Shown here in pieces: positions 19,411 to 27,839 of a stretch of DNA of 64,000 nucleotides (positions are counted from its first letter, which is position 1; each line of letters begins with the position of its first letter). A program made the translations under genes and the position numbers. The notes under the pieces were generated by a model that was not told the DNA's origin, ran no database searches, and saw only the letters and a list, made by a program, of their open reading frames with translations. This DNA is from Pseudomonadales bacterium (GTDB taxonomy: Bacteria; Pseudomonadota; Gammaproteobacteria; Pseudomonadales; Azotimanducaceae), in NCBI GenBank assembly GCA_022827245.1, contig JAJDTI010000169.1, positions 1 through 64,000 of the forward strand, read 5' to 3'.

Positions 19411-19827
19411 ATGAAGCAGGGGGTGGTCCCCGACGACCTGACGCGGCCCTTCTGGGAGGCCGCGAACGAGCGGCGCCTGGTCATCCAATGCTGCGCTGCG
19501 TGCGACCGTCTGCAGCATCCGCCGGGGCGCCGGTGCCACCAGTGCGGCTCGGACGAGCACATCGGGTGGCGGGAGGTGAGCGGTCGGGCCACGATCTACA
19601 ACTACTGCGTCGTGCACGACACCCCCGTCCGCGTGCTGCAGCAGGACCAGCCGTTCAACGTTGCCGTGGTGATGCTAGACGAGGACCCGGGCATCCAGAT
19701 GTACTCCCACCTGCCGGGTACGCCGGTCGACGAGGTCCCGGTGGGGGCGCCGGTGGAGGTCGTGTTCGAGGCCACCGCCAACGGCCAGTTCGTGCCGGAG
19801 TGGCAGGTCGTGGAGGGCGCGCCATGA
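19411..19827 (+). CDS. DUF35 OB-fold/zinc-ribbon protein (ChsH2-like)
   Basis: 138 residues from the ATG at 19411 (ribosome site GGAGAA). Rubredoxin-like cysteines appear as CCAACDRLQHPPGRRCHQCG (CxxC...CxxC), followed by an OB-fold with GRATIYNYCVVHD and PFNVAVVMLDEDPGIQM. DUF35 proteins are obligate partners of thiolase-superfamily proteins, as in the ChsH2-Ltp2 aldolase of steroid side-chain degradation. The stop overlaps the start of the thiolase-like gene (ATGA), which supports a 1:1 complex acting on an acyl-CoA. Confidence 0.9.
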   Translation: MKQGVVPDDLTRPFWEAANERRLVIQCCAACDRLQHPPGRRCHQCGSDEHIGWREVSGRATIYNYCVVHDTPVRVLQQDQPFNVAVVMLDEDPGIQMYSHLPGTPVDEVPVGAPVEVVFEATANGQFVPEWQVVEGAP

Positions 19828-21146
19828 ACGCGCCGCGGCATCCCGAGTCGTTCTTCCGCACCGAGGAGGGCCTGGGCCTCTGGGAACACCGCGGCAAGGT
19901 CGCCGCCGTCGGCATCGGCCATTCGCCGACGGCCCGCCGCTGGGATGGACGCCCCGAGACCTGCGTCGGCGCGCTTAGCCTCGACGCGCTGCGTCGCGCC
20001 ATGGAGGATGCGGGCGTCGACCCCGCCAACGTCGACGGCCTGGTCATGGACCCGACGACCACCACCGGCGCGTACTGGCCGCGCGGACGGCCGGCCCCGG
20101 AGGAGGTCGTCAACGCCTTCCACGCCACCGACAACCCCCTGGACGGCATCGCGCAGCTCAGCTCGGAGTGGATCCTCGGCAACATGCCGGAACTCACCGA
20201 TGTCGGCTTCGCGATGTACGGCGACGGGTGCATGGCGCGCGCGCTCTGCATCGCGGCCCAGGCGGTCGGCGACGGGCTCACGCACACCTGCCTGGTGCTC
20301 AAGAGCTGGCACAACTTCGAGGGCCGCTACTACCAGGGCGGGTCGAACGCGGGATCGGACCTTCCCGGGCGCAGCGCGCTGAGCGCGCTGTGGGGCGCGC
20401 CGGTGTGCTACGGCACCGCCCTGCAGTTCGCCGAGTACTGCCGCAAGTACGGCAAGAGCCACGACATGATGGCGCCGTTCATCGAGAACTCGCGCAGGAA
20501 CGGCCTCATGTTCCCCGAAGGCTACTGGGCGCAGCACCGGCCCGAAGAGATCACGCCCGAGGACTACCAGGCCGCGCGGTGGATCGCGAAGCCCGCCAAC
20601 CTGTTCGACAACGACCTGCCGATCATGATGGCCGCCGCGTACGTGCTCACGACCGCCGAGCGGGCCCGCGACATGCGCCAGGAACCCGTCTACATCCTGA
20701 ACCACGCCTCGAGCCGCACGCGGCCCCGCAGCCTGACGCCGACCCTCGACGAGGTCGAGGAAGACACCGCCCGCAGCGCGCGCAAGATCTACGAGGGCGC
20801 CGGGATCACCGCGGGCGATCTCTCGTTCGAGAACATGTACGACGGCTTTGCACTCTTCCACCAGTTCCACCTCGAGGGCCTCGGCTACCGCGGCGTCGGC
20901 TTCGGCGAGGCGCTCGACTTCTACCAGACCGACATCAGCATCCATGGCCCGAACCCGGTGCTGCCGAGCGGCGGCAACATCGGCTGCGGCAGGAGCCGGA
21001 TCTGGATGCACACGGACTGCATGCAGCAGCTGCAGCAGCGCGCCGGCGAGCGGCAGGTCACCGGCGTGAAGCCGGAGGTCGCCGTGTCCGGCGGTCCGAT
21101 GCCCCTCGGGGGCAACTTCCTGGTGTGGGGCGCAACGCCGGACTGA
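19824..21146 (+). CDS. Thiolase-superfamily protein, lipid-transfer/Ltp2-like
   Basis: 440 residues. The N-terminal half has the thiolase fold (KVAAVGIGHSPTARR, DALRRAMEDAGVDPANVDGLV, MYGDGCMARALCIAAQAVGDG). The C-terminal half contains GGNIGCGRSRIWMHTDCMQQL, where condensing thiolases have GGxxGxGHPxG; the catalytic His-Pro is replaced by Arg-Ser. Together with the coupled DUF35 gene this points away from ordinary beta-ketothiolase and towards an Ltp2-type retro-aldolase or related acyl-CoA carbon-carbon lyase. The substrate is unknown; the neighbouring oxygenases suggest degradation of a branched or cyclic acid. Confidence 0.85.
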   Translation: MNAPRHPESFFRTEEGLGLWEHRGKVAAVGIGHSPTARRWDGRPETCVGALSLDALRRAMEDAGVDPANVDGLVMDPTTTTGAYWPRGRPAPEEVVNAFHATDNPLDGIAQLSSEWILGNMPELTDVGFAMYGDGCMARALCIAAQAVGDGLTHTCLVLKSWHNFEGRYYQGGSNAGSDLPGRSALSALWGAPVCYGTALQFAEYCRKYGKSHDMMAPFIENSRRNGLMFPEGYWAQHRPEEITPEDYQAARWIAKPANLFDNDLPIMMAAAYVLTTAERARDMRQEPVYILNHASSRTRPRSLTPTLDEVEEDTARSARKIYEGAGITAGDLSFENMYDGFALFHQFHLEGLGYRGVGFGEALDFYQTDISIHGPNPVLPSGGNIGCGRSRIWMHTDCMQQLQQRAGERQVTGVKPEVAVSGGPMPLGGNFLVWGATPD

Positions 21147-21163
21147 CCGGCGTGGAGGAACCG

Positions 21164-21862
21164 ATGATCGAGGGCATCAAGGTCCTGACGTTCGATGTCG
21201 GCGGCAGCATCTTCGACTGGCAGACCGCGACCCGGACGGCCGTACGCGCCCTCGCCGCCGAACGGGACGTCGAGGTCGACGACGAGGCCTTCTGCTTCAC
21301 CTGGCGGCGGCGCATGTTCGAGCAGCTCACGGAGGTCCGTCACGGCGACCGCCCCTGGCAGAACGCGGACGCCATCCACCGCGCGGTACTCGACGAACTC
21401 GCCGAGGCCCATCCGCAACTGGAGCTGAGCGCCGACGACCGCGACGGCCTCAACCGCGCCTGGCACCGCATGGATGTCTGGGAAGACGTGCCCGAATCGC
21501 TCGCGGCGCTGCGCGAACGCTACGTCGTGGCCATCCTGACCGTACTGTCGCTCTCCATCGTCGTCGACAGCTCGAAGCATGCCGGCATCGACTGGGACGC
21601 GTACCTTTCCTGCGAGTTCCTCGGCGTCTACAAGCCCGAGGCGGAGGCATACCGCACGGGCGCGCGGCTGCTCGGCGCCTCCCCGGAAGAGACGATGATG
21701 GTCGCCGTGCACCCGCCCGACCTCGCCGCGGCCCAGCGGGCCGGGCTGAAGGCCGCCTTTGTCAAGCCCAAGCTCAGGGAGATGGGAAGTCGGGGGGACA
21801 CGGACGGCTTCGAGGTCGTCGCCGACGACTACCGCGACCTCGCGCGCCAGCTCTGCGGGTGA
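21164..21862 (+). CDS. HAD-superfamily hydrolase, L-2-haloacid-dehalogenase-like
   Basis: 232 residues from the ATG at 21164, 17 bases after the thiolase-like gene. Motif I is LTFDVGGSIFDWQ: one nucleophilic Asp, and the second Asp of phosphatases is absent, as in haloacid dehalogenases. Motif III Lys is in EFLGVYKPEAEAY and motif IV is MMVAVHPPDLAAAQRAG. The cap domain (residues about 20-100) is helical, typical of cap type C1. It could remove halogen from 2-haloacids or act as a small-molecule phosphatase; the missing second Asp favours the former. A haloalkane-dehalogenase-like gene occurs elsewhere in the window (51057). Confidence 0.8.
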   Translation: MIEGIKVLTFDVGGSIFDWQTATRTAVRALAAERDVEVDDEAFCFTWRRRMFEQLTEVRHGDRPWQNADAIHRAVLDELAEAHPQLELSADDRDGLNRAWHRMDVWEDVPESLAALRERYVVAILTVLSLSIVVDSSKHAGIDWDAYLSCEFLGVYKPEAEAYRTGARLLGASPEETMMVAVHPPDLAAAQRAGLKAAFVKPKLREMGSRGDTDGFEVVADDYRDLARQLCG

Positions 21863-21900
21863 CGGGAGCACGCCCGCACAGCGACGGTACCTGACACCTC

Positions 21901-22524
21901 ATGTCCGACTCGTGCCGCGCCGTCGTCGACCTCGCCGGCCTCCAAAGCCGGCAACGCCGCGTACTGGCGTGGGTGTTCGGCATCAATGTCGCGACCTTTG
22001 CCTTGATGGTCGCGGGGTCGGTGCTGTCCGGCTCGTCGGCGCTCCTGTCGGGGACCCTGGACAACCTCGGCGATGCACTCACCTACGCGCTGAGCCTCGC
22101 GGTGATCGGCGCGTCGACGCGGGCCAAGGCGCGCGTGGCCATGGTCAAGGGACTCCTGATCCTCGGCGCCGCCCTCGCGGTCGCGGGGCAGATCGCCTGG
22201 CGACTCACCGATCTCGAGGCCCCGGTCGCGTCGACGATGACGGCCGCGGCCGTCATCAACCTGATCGCCAACGCGGTCTGCCTCAAGCTGCTCACGCCCT
22301 ACCGGGACGGCGACGTGAACATGTCGTCCTCCTGGGAGTGCTCGCGCAACGATGTCATCGAGGGCGTCGCCGTGATCGGCGCGGCGGCGGCGGTATGGCT
22401 GTTCGCCTCGCCATGGCCGGACCTGCTGGTCGCGCTGGTGCTGCTCGCCATCTTCCTGCGCTCGGCGAGCCGGGTCCTGCGGGATGCCTGGCGGGAGTTG
22501 GCGCCGGCGGCTGCGGGCTATTAG
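21901..22524 (+). CDS. Small cation diffusion facilitator-like membrane protein
   Basis: 207 residues with six predicted membrane segments, the transmembrane core of the CDF family. The metal site of segment 2 appears as LDNLGDAL (DxxxD, as in YiiP); in segment 5 the pattern is CSRNDVIEG, with Cys rather than His. The cytoplasmic C-terminal metal-sensing domain of typical CDF proteins (about 90 residues) is missing. The likely role is proton-driven export of a divalent metal, but such short forms are poorly studied. No clear ribosome site precedes the ATG. Confidence 0.7.
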   Translation: MSDSCRAVVDLAGLQSRQRRVLAWVFGINVATFALMVAGSVLSGSSALLSGTLDNLGDALTYALSLAVIGASTRAKARVAMVKGLLILGAALAVAGQIAWRLTDLEAPVASTMTAAAVINLIANAVCLKLLTPYRDGDVNMSSSWECSRNDVIEGVAVIGAAAAVWLFASPWPDLLVALVLLAIFLRSASRVLRDAWRELAPAAAGY

Positions 22525-22531
22525 TCGCGCC

Positions 22532-23434
22532 TCACCCGCGCTCGCCAGGAGACTCCACGAGGGTCCACCGCACGCCGCAGAAGTCGATGCTCTCGAACTT
22601 CCTCCGCGCCCCGGGAACCGCCCAGAGGTCCACGCCGACCACGCCTGTCCGCCCGCCCGGTTCCGGCTCCACGAAGCGCATGGTCTGGCCCGCCGCCAGG
22701 CGCAGCGTCGCGGGCTGCGCCGGGTCGATCGAACATCCCGCACCGAGACCGCCCATCCACCGCGCGCACATCTCGGCCGGCTCGACGCCGCGGGGCGCGA
22801 TCTCGACCGCCGCGAAGCCGGTCGTGACACCGCCGTGGGGGCGCGCATCCACCCCGTTCTGCCAGGTGTTGCCGGCGGGGTAGTAGGTCCCCTTGTTGTT
22901 CGGGAAGTCGACGGCGCCGGGCCAGTTCTCCTGGATCTCGGCGAGCGTGCCGAAGTCCCGCGGATGGAACTGGACGTTGACGCCGGAGACCGTGCCCGGC
23001 TCCTTGGGTAGCGGATCGCCGAGGGCGTACCGCCCCGATTCGACGCCGGCGAGCCCCGAGCCCGGCTCGCCCGGACACACGTTCCAGTCTCCCGCGACGA
23101 TGCCCGTCCCCGTGCCCTGCTCCGCCATCGAACGCGACGCCACCGACACGTCCGGAACCTGCACGATCGCCATGTAGCCGCAGTCGCCGTTGCGTTCCAG
23201 GAGCCGGGTCTGGGTCGTCGAACGTTGCCAGGCGAGGTCCGTCGGGCAGACGGTCTCGAGGAACGAATCGCCGAGGCGAATGTGCGTGTTGGTCAGGTTC
23301 CCGCCGGCGGCCATGCGCGGGTCGCGGAACACCACCGGCGCATCGAACGCCGCGCAGAGCACGCTCGTCGTCCACTCCAGGTCGTAAGCGACCAGGCAGA
23401 TCTGGCGCAGGCGCAGTACCGGGTCGACCATCAC
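22532..23434 (-). CDS. VOC-family (glyoxalase/bleomycin-resistance fold) protein
   Basis: 300 residues with two vicinal-oxygen-chelate modules: the first starts LRLRQICLVAYDLEWTTSVLCAAF and contains HIRLGDSFLETVCP; the second contains VNVQFHPRDFGTLAEIQENWPG and ends with IDFCGVRWTLVE. Metal ligands would be the His and Glu residues of these strands. The fold supports isomerases, dioxygenases and epimerases, so the reaction cannot be named. It lies downstream of, and on the same strand as, the Baeyer-Villiger-type and LLM oxidoreductases, which suggests a shared catabolic or modifying pathway. Start may be 23434 or 23431. Confidence 0.78.
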   Translation of the reverse strand: MMVDPVLRLRQICLVAYDLEWTTSVLCAAFDAPVVFRDPRMAAGGNLTNTHIRLGDSFLETVCPTDLAWQRSTTQTRLLERNGDCGYMAIVQVPDVSVASRSMAEQGTGTGIVAGDWNVCPGEPGSGLAGVESGRYALGDPLPKEPGTVSGVNVQFHPRDFGTLAEIQENWPGAVDFPNNKGTYYPAGNTWQNGVDARPHGGVTTGFAAVEIAPRGVEPAEMCARWMGGLGAGCSIDPAQPATLRLAAGQTMRFVEPEPGGRTGVVGVDLWAVPGARRKFESIDFCGVRWTLVESPGERG

Positions 23435-23501
23435 GCGACGTCCACGGCGGGGCCGTTCGCCGACGCCGTCCGGGCTGGGCTGCCGTCGGGGCCGCGGTCT
23501 C

Positions 23502-25325
23502 TCACCGCAGTTCGAGCCCCTCCATCTCGCCCTGCTCCCGCCACTCGGCGAGCAGCGCGTTGAAGGCGTTGATCCCGGGCGAATAGGCCTGCGCCACCAG
23601 GCCCTTGTTCGGGCCGTCGAGCTGGCCTTCGTTGTTGTAGTAGCCGGGGGTGCACGCCTCGAAGAACTCGCGGTTGGCGAACGATAGCCGCCGAATCTCG
23701 GCGACCCATTCCGCTTCCGCCTCGGGGGTCACTTCCGCGACCTGGCTCCCGCGCTTGCCTACCTCGTCGATGATGTAGGCCACGTGGCGCGCCTGATCGT
23801 CGAACATGGCCGTCATGTTGACCGACAGCCCGTTCTGGTTCACTCCGATGAAGAACCAGTTCGGGAAGCCGTGGCTCGACAGGCCGTGCATCGTCCTGAG
23901 GCCCTGGTCCCAGTGCTCGAAGAGGGACTTGCCGTCGCGTCCGTAGACGTCGAAGTTGACGCGGCGATGCGGCGCGGACGTCATCTCGAACCCAGTCGCA
24001 TAGATGATGCAGTCCACCTCGTACTCGACGCCGTTCGCGACGACGCCCTTCTCCGTGATGCGGTCGACGCCCTTGCGCTCGCTCACGTCGACCAGGTGCA
24101 CGTTGGGACGGTTGAAGGTCGCCAGGTACTCGTCGTTGAACGTCGGGCGCTTGCAGAACTGGCGGTACCAGGGCTTCAGCGCCTCCCTGGCCGCGGGGTC
24201 CTTCACCGACTTGTCCACCCGCGAACGGATCTCGTTCATCTTGCGGAAGTCCTCGACCTCCGCCGCGAAGGCAAGCTCTTCCGGATCCCCCTCGACCGCC
24301 TCCTCCGGCGGCAGCACCGACTGCAGCCGGCGGAAGATGTCCGTCCAGCCGTCCGCCACCAGGTCTTCCTCGAACGGCCGCCCCACCACGATGTCGGCGA
24401 AGTTCTCGCGCCGCGCGCGCTGCCAGCCCGGCTCGAGGGACCGGTACCACTCCTCGTCCGTCGGCATGTTGCCGCGCGCGTCCACCGACGAGGGCGTGCG
24501 CTGGAACACGTAGAGTTCCCTGGCGTGCTCGCCCACGAACGGGACTGCCTGGATCGACGTGCAGCCGGTGCCGATCATCGCGACCCGCTTGTCGGAGAGC
24601 TTCGTCAGGCCGCCGGACTGGTCGCCGCCGGTGTAGTCGTAGTCCCAGCGGCAGGTGTGGAAGGAATGTCCCTGGTAGTCGTGAATCCCCTCGATGCCGG
24701 GCAGCTTCGGCACGTTCGCCGTACCCGCCGCCTGGATGACGAAACGGGCGCGGATGTGGTCGTCGCGGTGGGTGGAGATCCGCCACCGGGACTCTTCCTC
24801 GCTCCACCGCAGTTCCGTCACGCGCGTCTGGAAAAGCGACAGTTCGTAGAGGCCGTAGTACTCGCCGATGCGCTGGCAGTGCTCGAAGATCTCGGGGGCG
24901 TAGGAGTATTTCTCCTTCGGCATGTAGCCGAGCTCCTCGAGCAGCGGCAGGTAGCAGTAGGACTCGATGTCGCACTGCGAGCCGGGGTAGCGGTTCCAGT
25001 ACCAGGTGCCGCCGAAGTCGGCGCCGGACTCGATCAGCATGACGTCCCCGACGCCCCGCTCCTTCAGCCGCGCCGCGGCCATGATGCCGCTGAAGCCGCC
25101 CCCGATGACGGCGACGTCCACCTCGCGCTCTACCGGGTCCCGCTCATCCGGCTCCTCGACGAAGGGGTCCTCGTCGGCGTAGCGCGCGTAGTCGTCCCGG
25201 GTCCGCAGGAACTGTTCGTCCCCGTCGTCGCGCATGCGCTTGTCGCGCTCCGCGCGGTACTTGTCGCGCAACGCGTCCGGGTCGAATCCGAGGTTGGAGT
25301 ATTCCTTTCTCAGTGGCGTGTTCAT
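23502..25325 (-). CDS. Baeyer-Villiger-type flavin monooxygenase
   Basis: 607 residues from the ATG at 25325, behind GAGGAGG. An N-terminal extension of about 70 charged residues precedes VAVIGGGFSGIMAA (FAD fold). YQGHSFHTCRWDYDYTGG matches the BVMO fingerprint FxGxxxHxxxW with Tyr for Phe, and VAMIGTGCTSIQAVP is the NADPH fold. The length suits cyclohexanone-monooxygenase-like enzymes with the extended N-terminus. These insert oxygen next to a ketone to give esters or lactones. The next gene upstream is an LLM flavoenzyme (84-base gap, same strand). Confidence 0.9.
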   Translation of the reverse strand: MNTPLRKEYSNLGFDPDALRDKYRAERDKRMRDDGDEQFLRTRDDYARYADEDPFVEEPDERDPVEREVDVAVIGGGFSGIMAAARLKERGVGDVMLIESGADFGGTWYWNRYPGSQCDIESYCYLPLLEELGYMPKEKYSYAPEIFEHCQRIGEYYGLYELSLFQTRVTELRWSEEESRWRISTHRDDHIRARFVIQAAGTANVPKLPGIEGIHDYQGHSFHTCRWDYDYTGGDQSGGLTKLSDKRVAMIGTGCTSIQAVPFVGEHARELYVFQRTPSSVDARGNMPTDEEWYRSLEPGWQRARRENFADIVVGRPFEEDLVADGWTDIFRRLQSVLPPEEAVEGDPEELAFAAEVEDFRKMNEIRSRVDKSVKDPAAREALKPWYRQFCKRPTFNDEYLATFNRPNVHLVDVSERKGVDRITEKGVVANGVEYEVDCIIYATGFEMTSAPHRRVNFDVYGRDGKSLFEHWDQGLRTMHGLSSHGFPNWFFIGVNQNGLSVNMTAMFDDQARHVAYIIDEVGKRGSQVAEVTPEAEAEWVAEIRRLSFANREFFEACTPGYYNNEGQLDGPNKGLVAQAYSPGINAFNALLAEWREQGEMEGLELR

Positions 25326-25408
25326 GACCCGTTCGCCCTCCTCGTGGACGTGTATGTGGTTGGGATCAGCCGATATCGCTGCCTGTTGTCCGCAGGAGCC
25401 CCGATGCC

Positions 25409-26485
25409 TCAGCCGGCGGCGACAGCCCGCTCGTCCCGGAGGGCCGGCAGGACCTCCTGCGCGAACAGGCGCAGGTTGCGCTCGGCCTCGTCGTACGGCA
25501 TGCCCGCGTAGCTGAACACGGACGTGAAGGTGTTCGACCGCATGCGTTCCGTCGTCTGGCGGATCCGGTCGATGCACATCTGCGGGGTGCCCCAGACCTG
25601 CAGGTCGAGGTACGCCTCGGTGGTCGCGGCGGCGCTCGACTGCTGCACCTCGGACATCGCGGCGTAGAACTCGTAGCCCTTGGTGTTGGCGAAGTGGGCG
25701 CCGCCGATCTCGTAGTGCTTGGCCGCCGTCTCCCAGTAGCCGCCGATCCAGCGCACGGCCATCTCGCGGGCGCGCTTCTCGTCCTGGTCGCAGAACACCC
25801 AACCCGCGATGATCGGCGCCGGCGCCGGAGCGCCGTTCACTTCCTGGAAGACGTTGCGATAGGTGGTGAGCTCGTGATCGATCATGTCCCAGGGCTTCTG
25901 GGGGATGACCAGGATGCCGATGCCGAGGCGCGCCATGATCTCCACCGACTCCGGCGACACCGCCGCCGCGTAGGTGCGGCCCTTGAACGTGCGCGCCGGC
26001 CGCGGCCGAACGTCCCGCGCCGTCTGCTGGTAGTGCTTGCCGTCGTACTCGCACCAGCCCTGCTCGAGGCCGGTCAGGACGATCTCCGCCGCCTCGACGA
26101 ACCGCTCCCGCGACTCGCCCATGTCGACGCCGAAACCTTCGAACTCGATCCGACCCGCGCCACGGCCGAGGCCGAGGATGAGGCGCCCGTCGGAGATGTG
26201 GTCGAGCATGGAGACCTGCTCCGCGACGCGGATCGGGTCATGCCAGGGCAGCACGACGACCATCGAGCCGAGCTGGATGCGCTCCGTGCGCCCCGCCATG
26301 TAGGTGAGGAACTGCAGCACGTCGGGACACATGGTGTAGTCCGTGAAGTGGTGCTCGACTCCCCAGATCGAGTCGAAGCCCAGGGGTTCGGCCAGTGCCG
26401 CGAGCTTCAGTTCGTTCCGGTAGACCTCTCCGTCCGTGATGTGGTTCTCGGGATTCTGGAAAATGGCTGCCATACCCAGGTGCAT
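25409..26485 (-). CDS. LLM-class flavin-dependent oxidoreductase (luciferase-like)
   Basis: 358 residues from the ATG at 26485; ATG at 26473 is an alternative. The sequence has the features of bacterial luciferase-like monooxygenases: LGFDSIWGVEHHFTDY near the N-terminus, IQLGSMVVVLPWHDPIRVAEQVSMLDHIS in outline, and LILGLGRGAGRIEFEGFGVD. These use reduced flavin from a partner reductase to oxygenate organic substrates. No reductase gene is adjacent. It probably starts the minus-strand unit LLM-BVMO-VOC. Divergent from the aminotransferase gene with a 93-base gap. Confidence 0.9.
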   Translation of the reverse strand: MHLGMAAIFQNPENHITDGEVYRNELKLAALAEPLGFDSIWGVEHHFTDYTMCPDVLQFLTYMAGRTERIQLGSMVVVLPWHDPIRVAEQVSMLDHISDGRLILGLGRGAGRIEFEGFGVDMGESRERFVEAAEIVLTGLEQGWCEYDGKHYQQTARDVRPRPARTFKGRTYAAAVSPESVEIMARLGIGILVIPQKPWDMIDHELTTYRNVFQEVNGAPAPAPIIAGWVFCDQDEKRAREMAVRWIGGYWETAAKHYEIGGAHFANTKGYEFYAAMSEVQQSSAAATTEAYLDLQVWGTPQMCIDRIRQTTERMRSNTFTSVFSYAGMPYDEAERNLRLFAQEVLPALRDERAVAAG

Positions 26486-26542
26486 CGACTCCCCTCCGTG
26501 CGGACGATTCGTCCGAAACTGTCGCCGCCGAAACCTAGCGCG

Positions 26543-26548
26543 TAACAT
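26543..26548 (+). promoter_or_regulatory. Candidate -10 box (TAACAT)
   Basis: TAACAT, 31 bases before the GTG of the aminotransferase gene. The same hexamer at a similar distance precedes the genes at 50051 and 52899 (minus strand). Confidence 0.4.
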
Positions 26549-26578
26549 GGTGCGAGTAAAGGAGACCGGAGGCGCCCC

Positions 26579-27796
26579 GTGCCCACGAAGACCAACGACC
26601 AGGCCCTGCGCGAACGCGCGGAACGGGTGATCCCGAACGGCATGTACGGCCACATGGCCGTGCGTCCCCGGCTGCCCGACGCCTATCCCCAGTTCTTCGA
26701 GCGTGCCGACGGCTGCCGCCTGTGGGACGTGGACGGCAACGAGTACATCGACTTCATCTGCGCCTACGGACCGATGATCGCGGGCTACGGCAACCCCCGG
26801 ATCCAGGCGGCGGCGGACGCCCAGCGCGAGCGCCTCGACATGGGGAACGGACCGCCCGCCGCACTGGTGGAGTTCGCCGAGAAGTTCACGCGCCAAGTGA
26901 GCCACGCGGAGTGGGCCGTCTTCGCCAAGAACGGCAACGACGCGACCACCGTGTGCAACATGATCGCCCGCGGCCGGGCCAGCAAGCGCAAGATCCTCGT
27001 CGGCGAGACGGCCTACCACGGCTCGCAGCCGTGGGCGAACCGCATGTCGCGCGGCACGCCGGAGGAGGAGCACGTCCACTACCCGACCTACCGCTTCAAC
27101 GACATCGACCACCTCACTGCGGTGGCGGAAGCGGCCAGCGGCGACCTCGCCGGCATCGTCGTCTCCACGTTCCGCCACGACGTGCCCCACGAGCAGGAAC
27201 TCGTCGACCCGGCGTTCGCCCGCAAGGTGCGCGAGATCTGCGACGCCGAGGACGCCGCGCTCATCCTGGACGACGTGCGCGGCGGCTTGCGCCTGTCCCT
27301 CGACGCGAGCTGGTCCGAGTTCGGCATCCGTCCGGACCTCTCCGCCTGGGGCAAGGCCATCGCGAACGGCGAGCCGCTCGCGGCGGTCCTCGGCACCGAC
27401 GAGTACCGCGACGCGGCGCAGCACGTGTTCTTCACGGGCTCCTTCTGGTACCAGGGCGCGCCTTTCGCGGCCGCCATCGAGACCCTCGACGTCCTGGCGG
27501 AGACCGACGGTCCCCGCCACATGGAACGCGTCGGCCAGCAGCTCCGCGACGGCCTGTACGAGCAGGCGCAGCGGCACGGCCACGGCATCCGCCAGAGCGG
27601 ACCGCCGCAGATGCCGATGATCAAGTTCGAGGACGACCCGAAGACAGAAAAGGGGAACGCCTTCTGCGCGGCCGCCATGCGCCACGGCGTCTACCTGCAT
27701 CCATGGCACAACATGTTCCTCTCGGTCGCGCACACCGAGGACGACATCGCGCAGGCGCTCGAGGGCACGGACAAGGCCTTCGCCGAGCTGTCCTGA
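26579..27796 (+). CDS. Class III PLP aminotransferase / GSA-aminomutase-like
   Basis: 405 residues from a GTG with a strong ribosome site (GGAGACCGGAGG). Family marks: DGCRLWDVDGNEYIDF, the region AVFAKNGNDATTVCNMIARG (PLP phosphate binding), ALILDDVRGGLRLS (Asp near the pyridine N) and WGKAIANGEPLAAVLG, where Lys forms the Schiff base. The closest relatives in layout are glutamate-1-semialdehyde 2,1-aminomutases, but the usual GSA motif around the gating loop is not obvious, so a different amino-acid or amino-ketone substrate is likely. The EPSP-synthase-like gene follows 43 bases later, suggesting a shared pathway. Confidence 0.88.
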   Translation: MPTKTNDQALRERAERVIPNGMYGHMAVRPRLPDAYPQFFERADGCRLWDVDGNEYIDFICAYGPMIAGYGNPRIQAAADAQRERLDMGNGPPAALVEFAEKFTRQVSHAEWAVFAKNGNDATTVCNMIARGRASKRKILVGETAYHGSQPWANRMSRGTPEEEHVHYPTYRFNDIDHLTAVAEAASGDLAGIVVSTFRHDVPHEQELVDPAFARKVREICDAEDAALILDDVRGGLRLSLDASWSEFGIRPDLSAWGKAIANGEPLAAVLGTDEYRDAAQHVFFTGSFWYQGAPFAAAIETLDVLAETDGPRHMERVGQQLRDGLYEQAQRHGHGIRQSGPPQMPMIKFEDDPKTEKGNAFCAAAMRHGVYLHPWHNMFLSVAHTEDDIAQALEGTDKAFAELS

Positions 27797-27839
27797 CGGG
27801 GCGGCGGGCCGCAGTCGCCGGAGATCCGGGAGGGGGGCC

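Noticed and set aside
23502-26054. BVMO with a 240-residue N-terminal extension
   Set aside because: The extension overlaps the LLM gene in another frame and lacks protein-like composition; ATG 25325 has a strong ribosome site.
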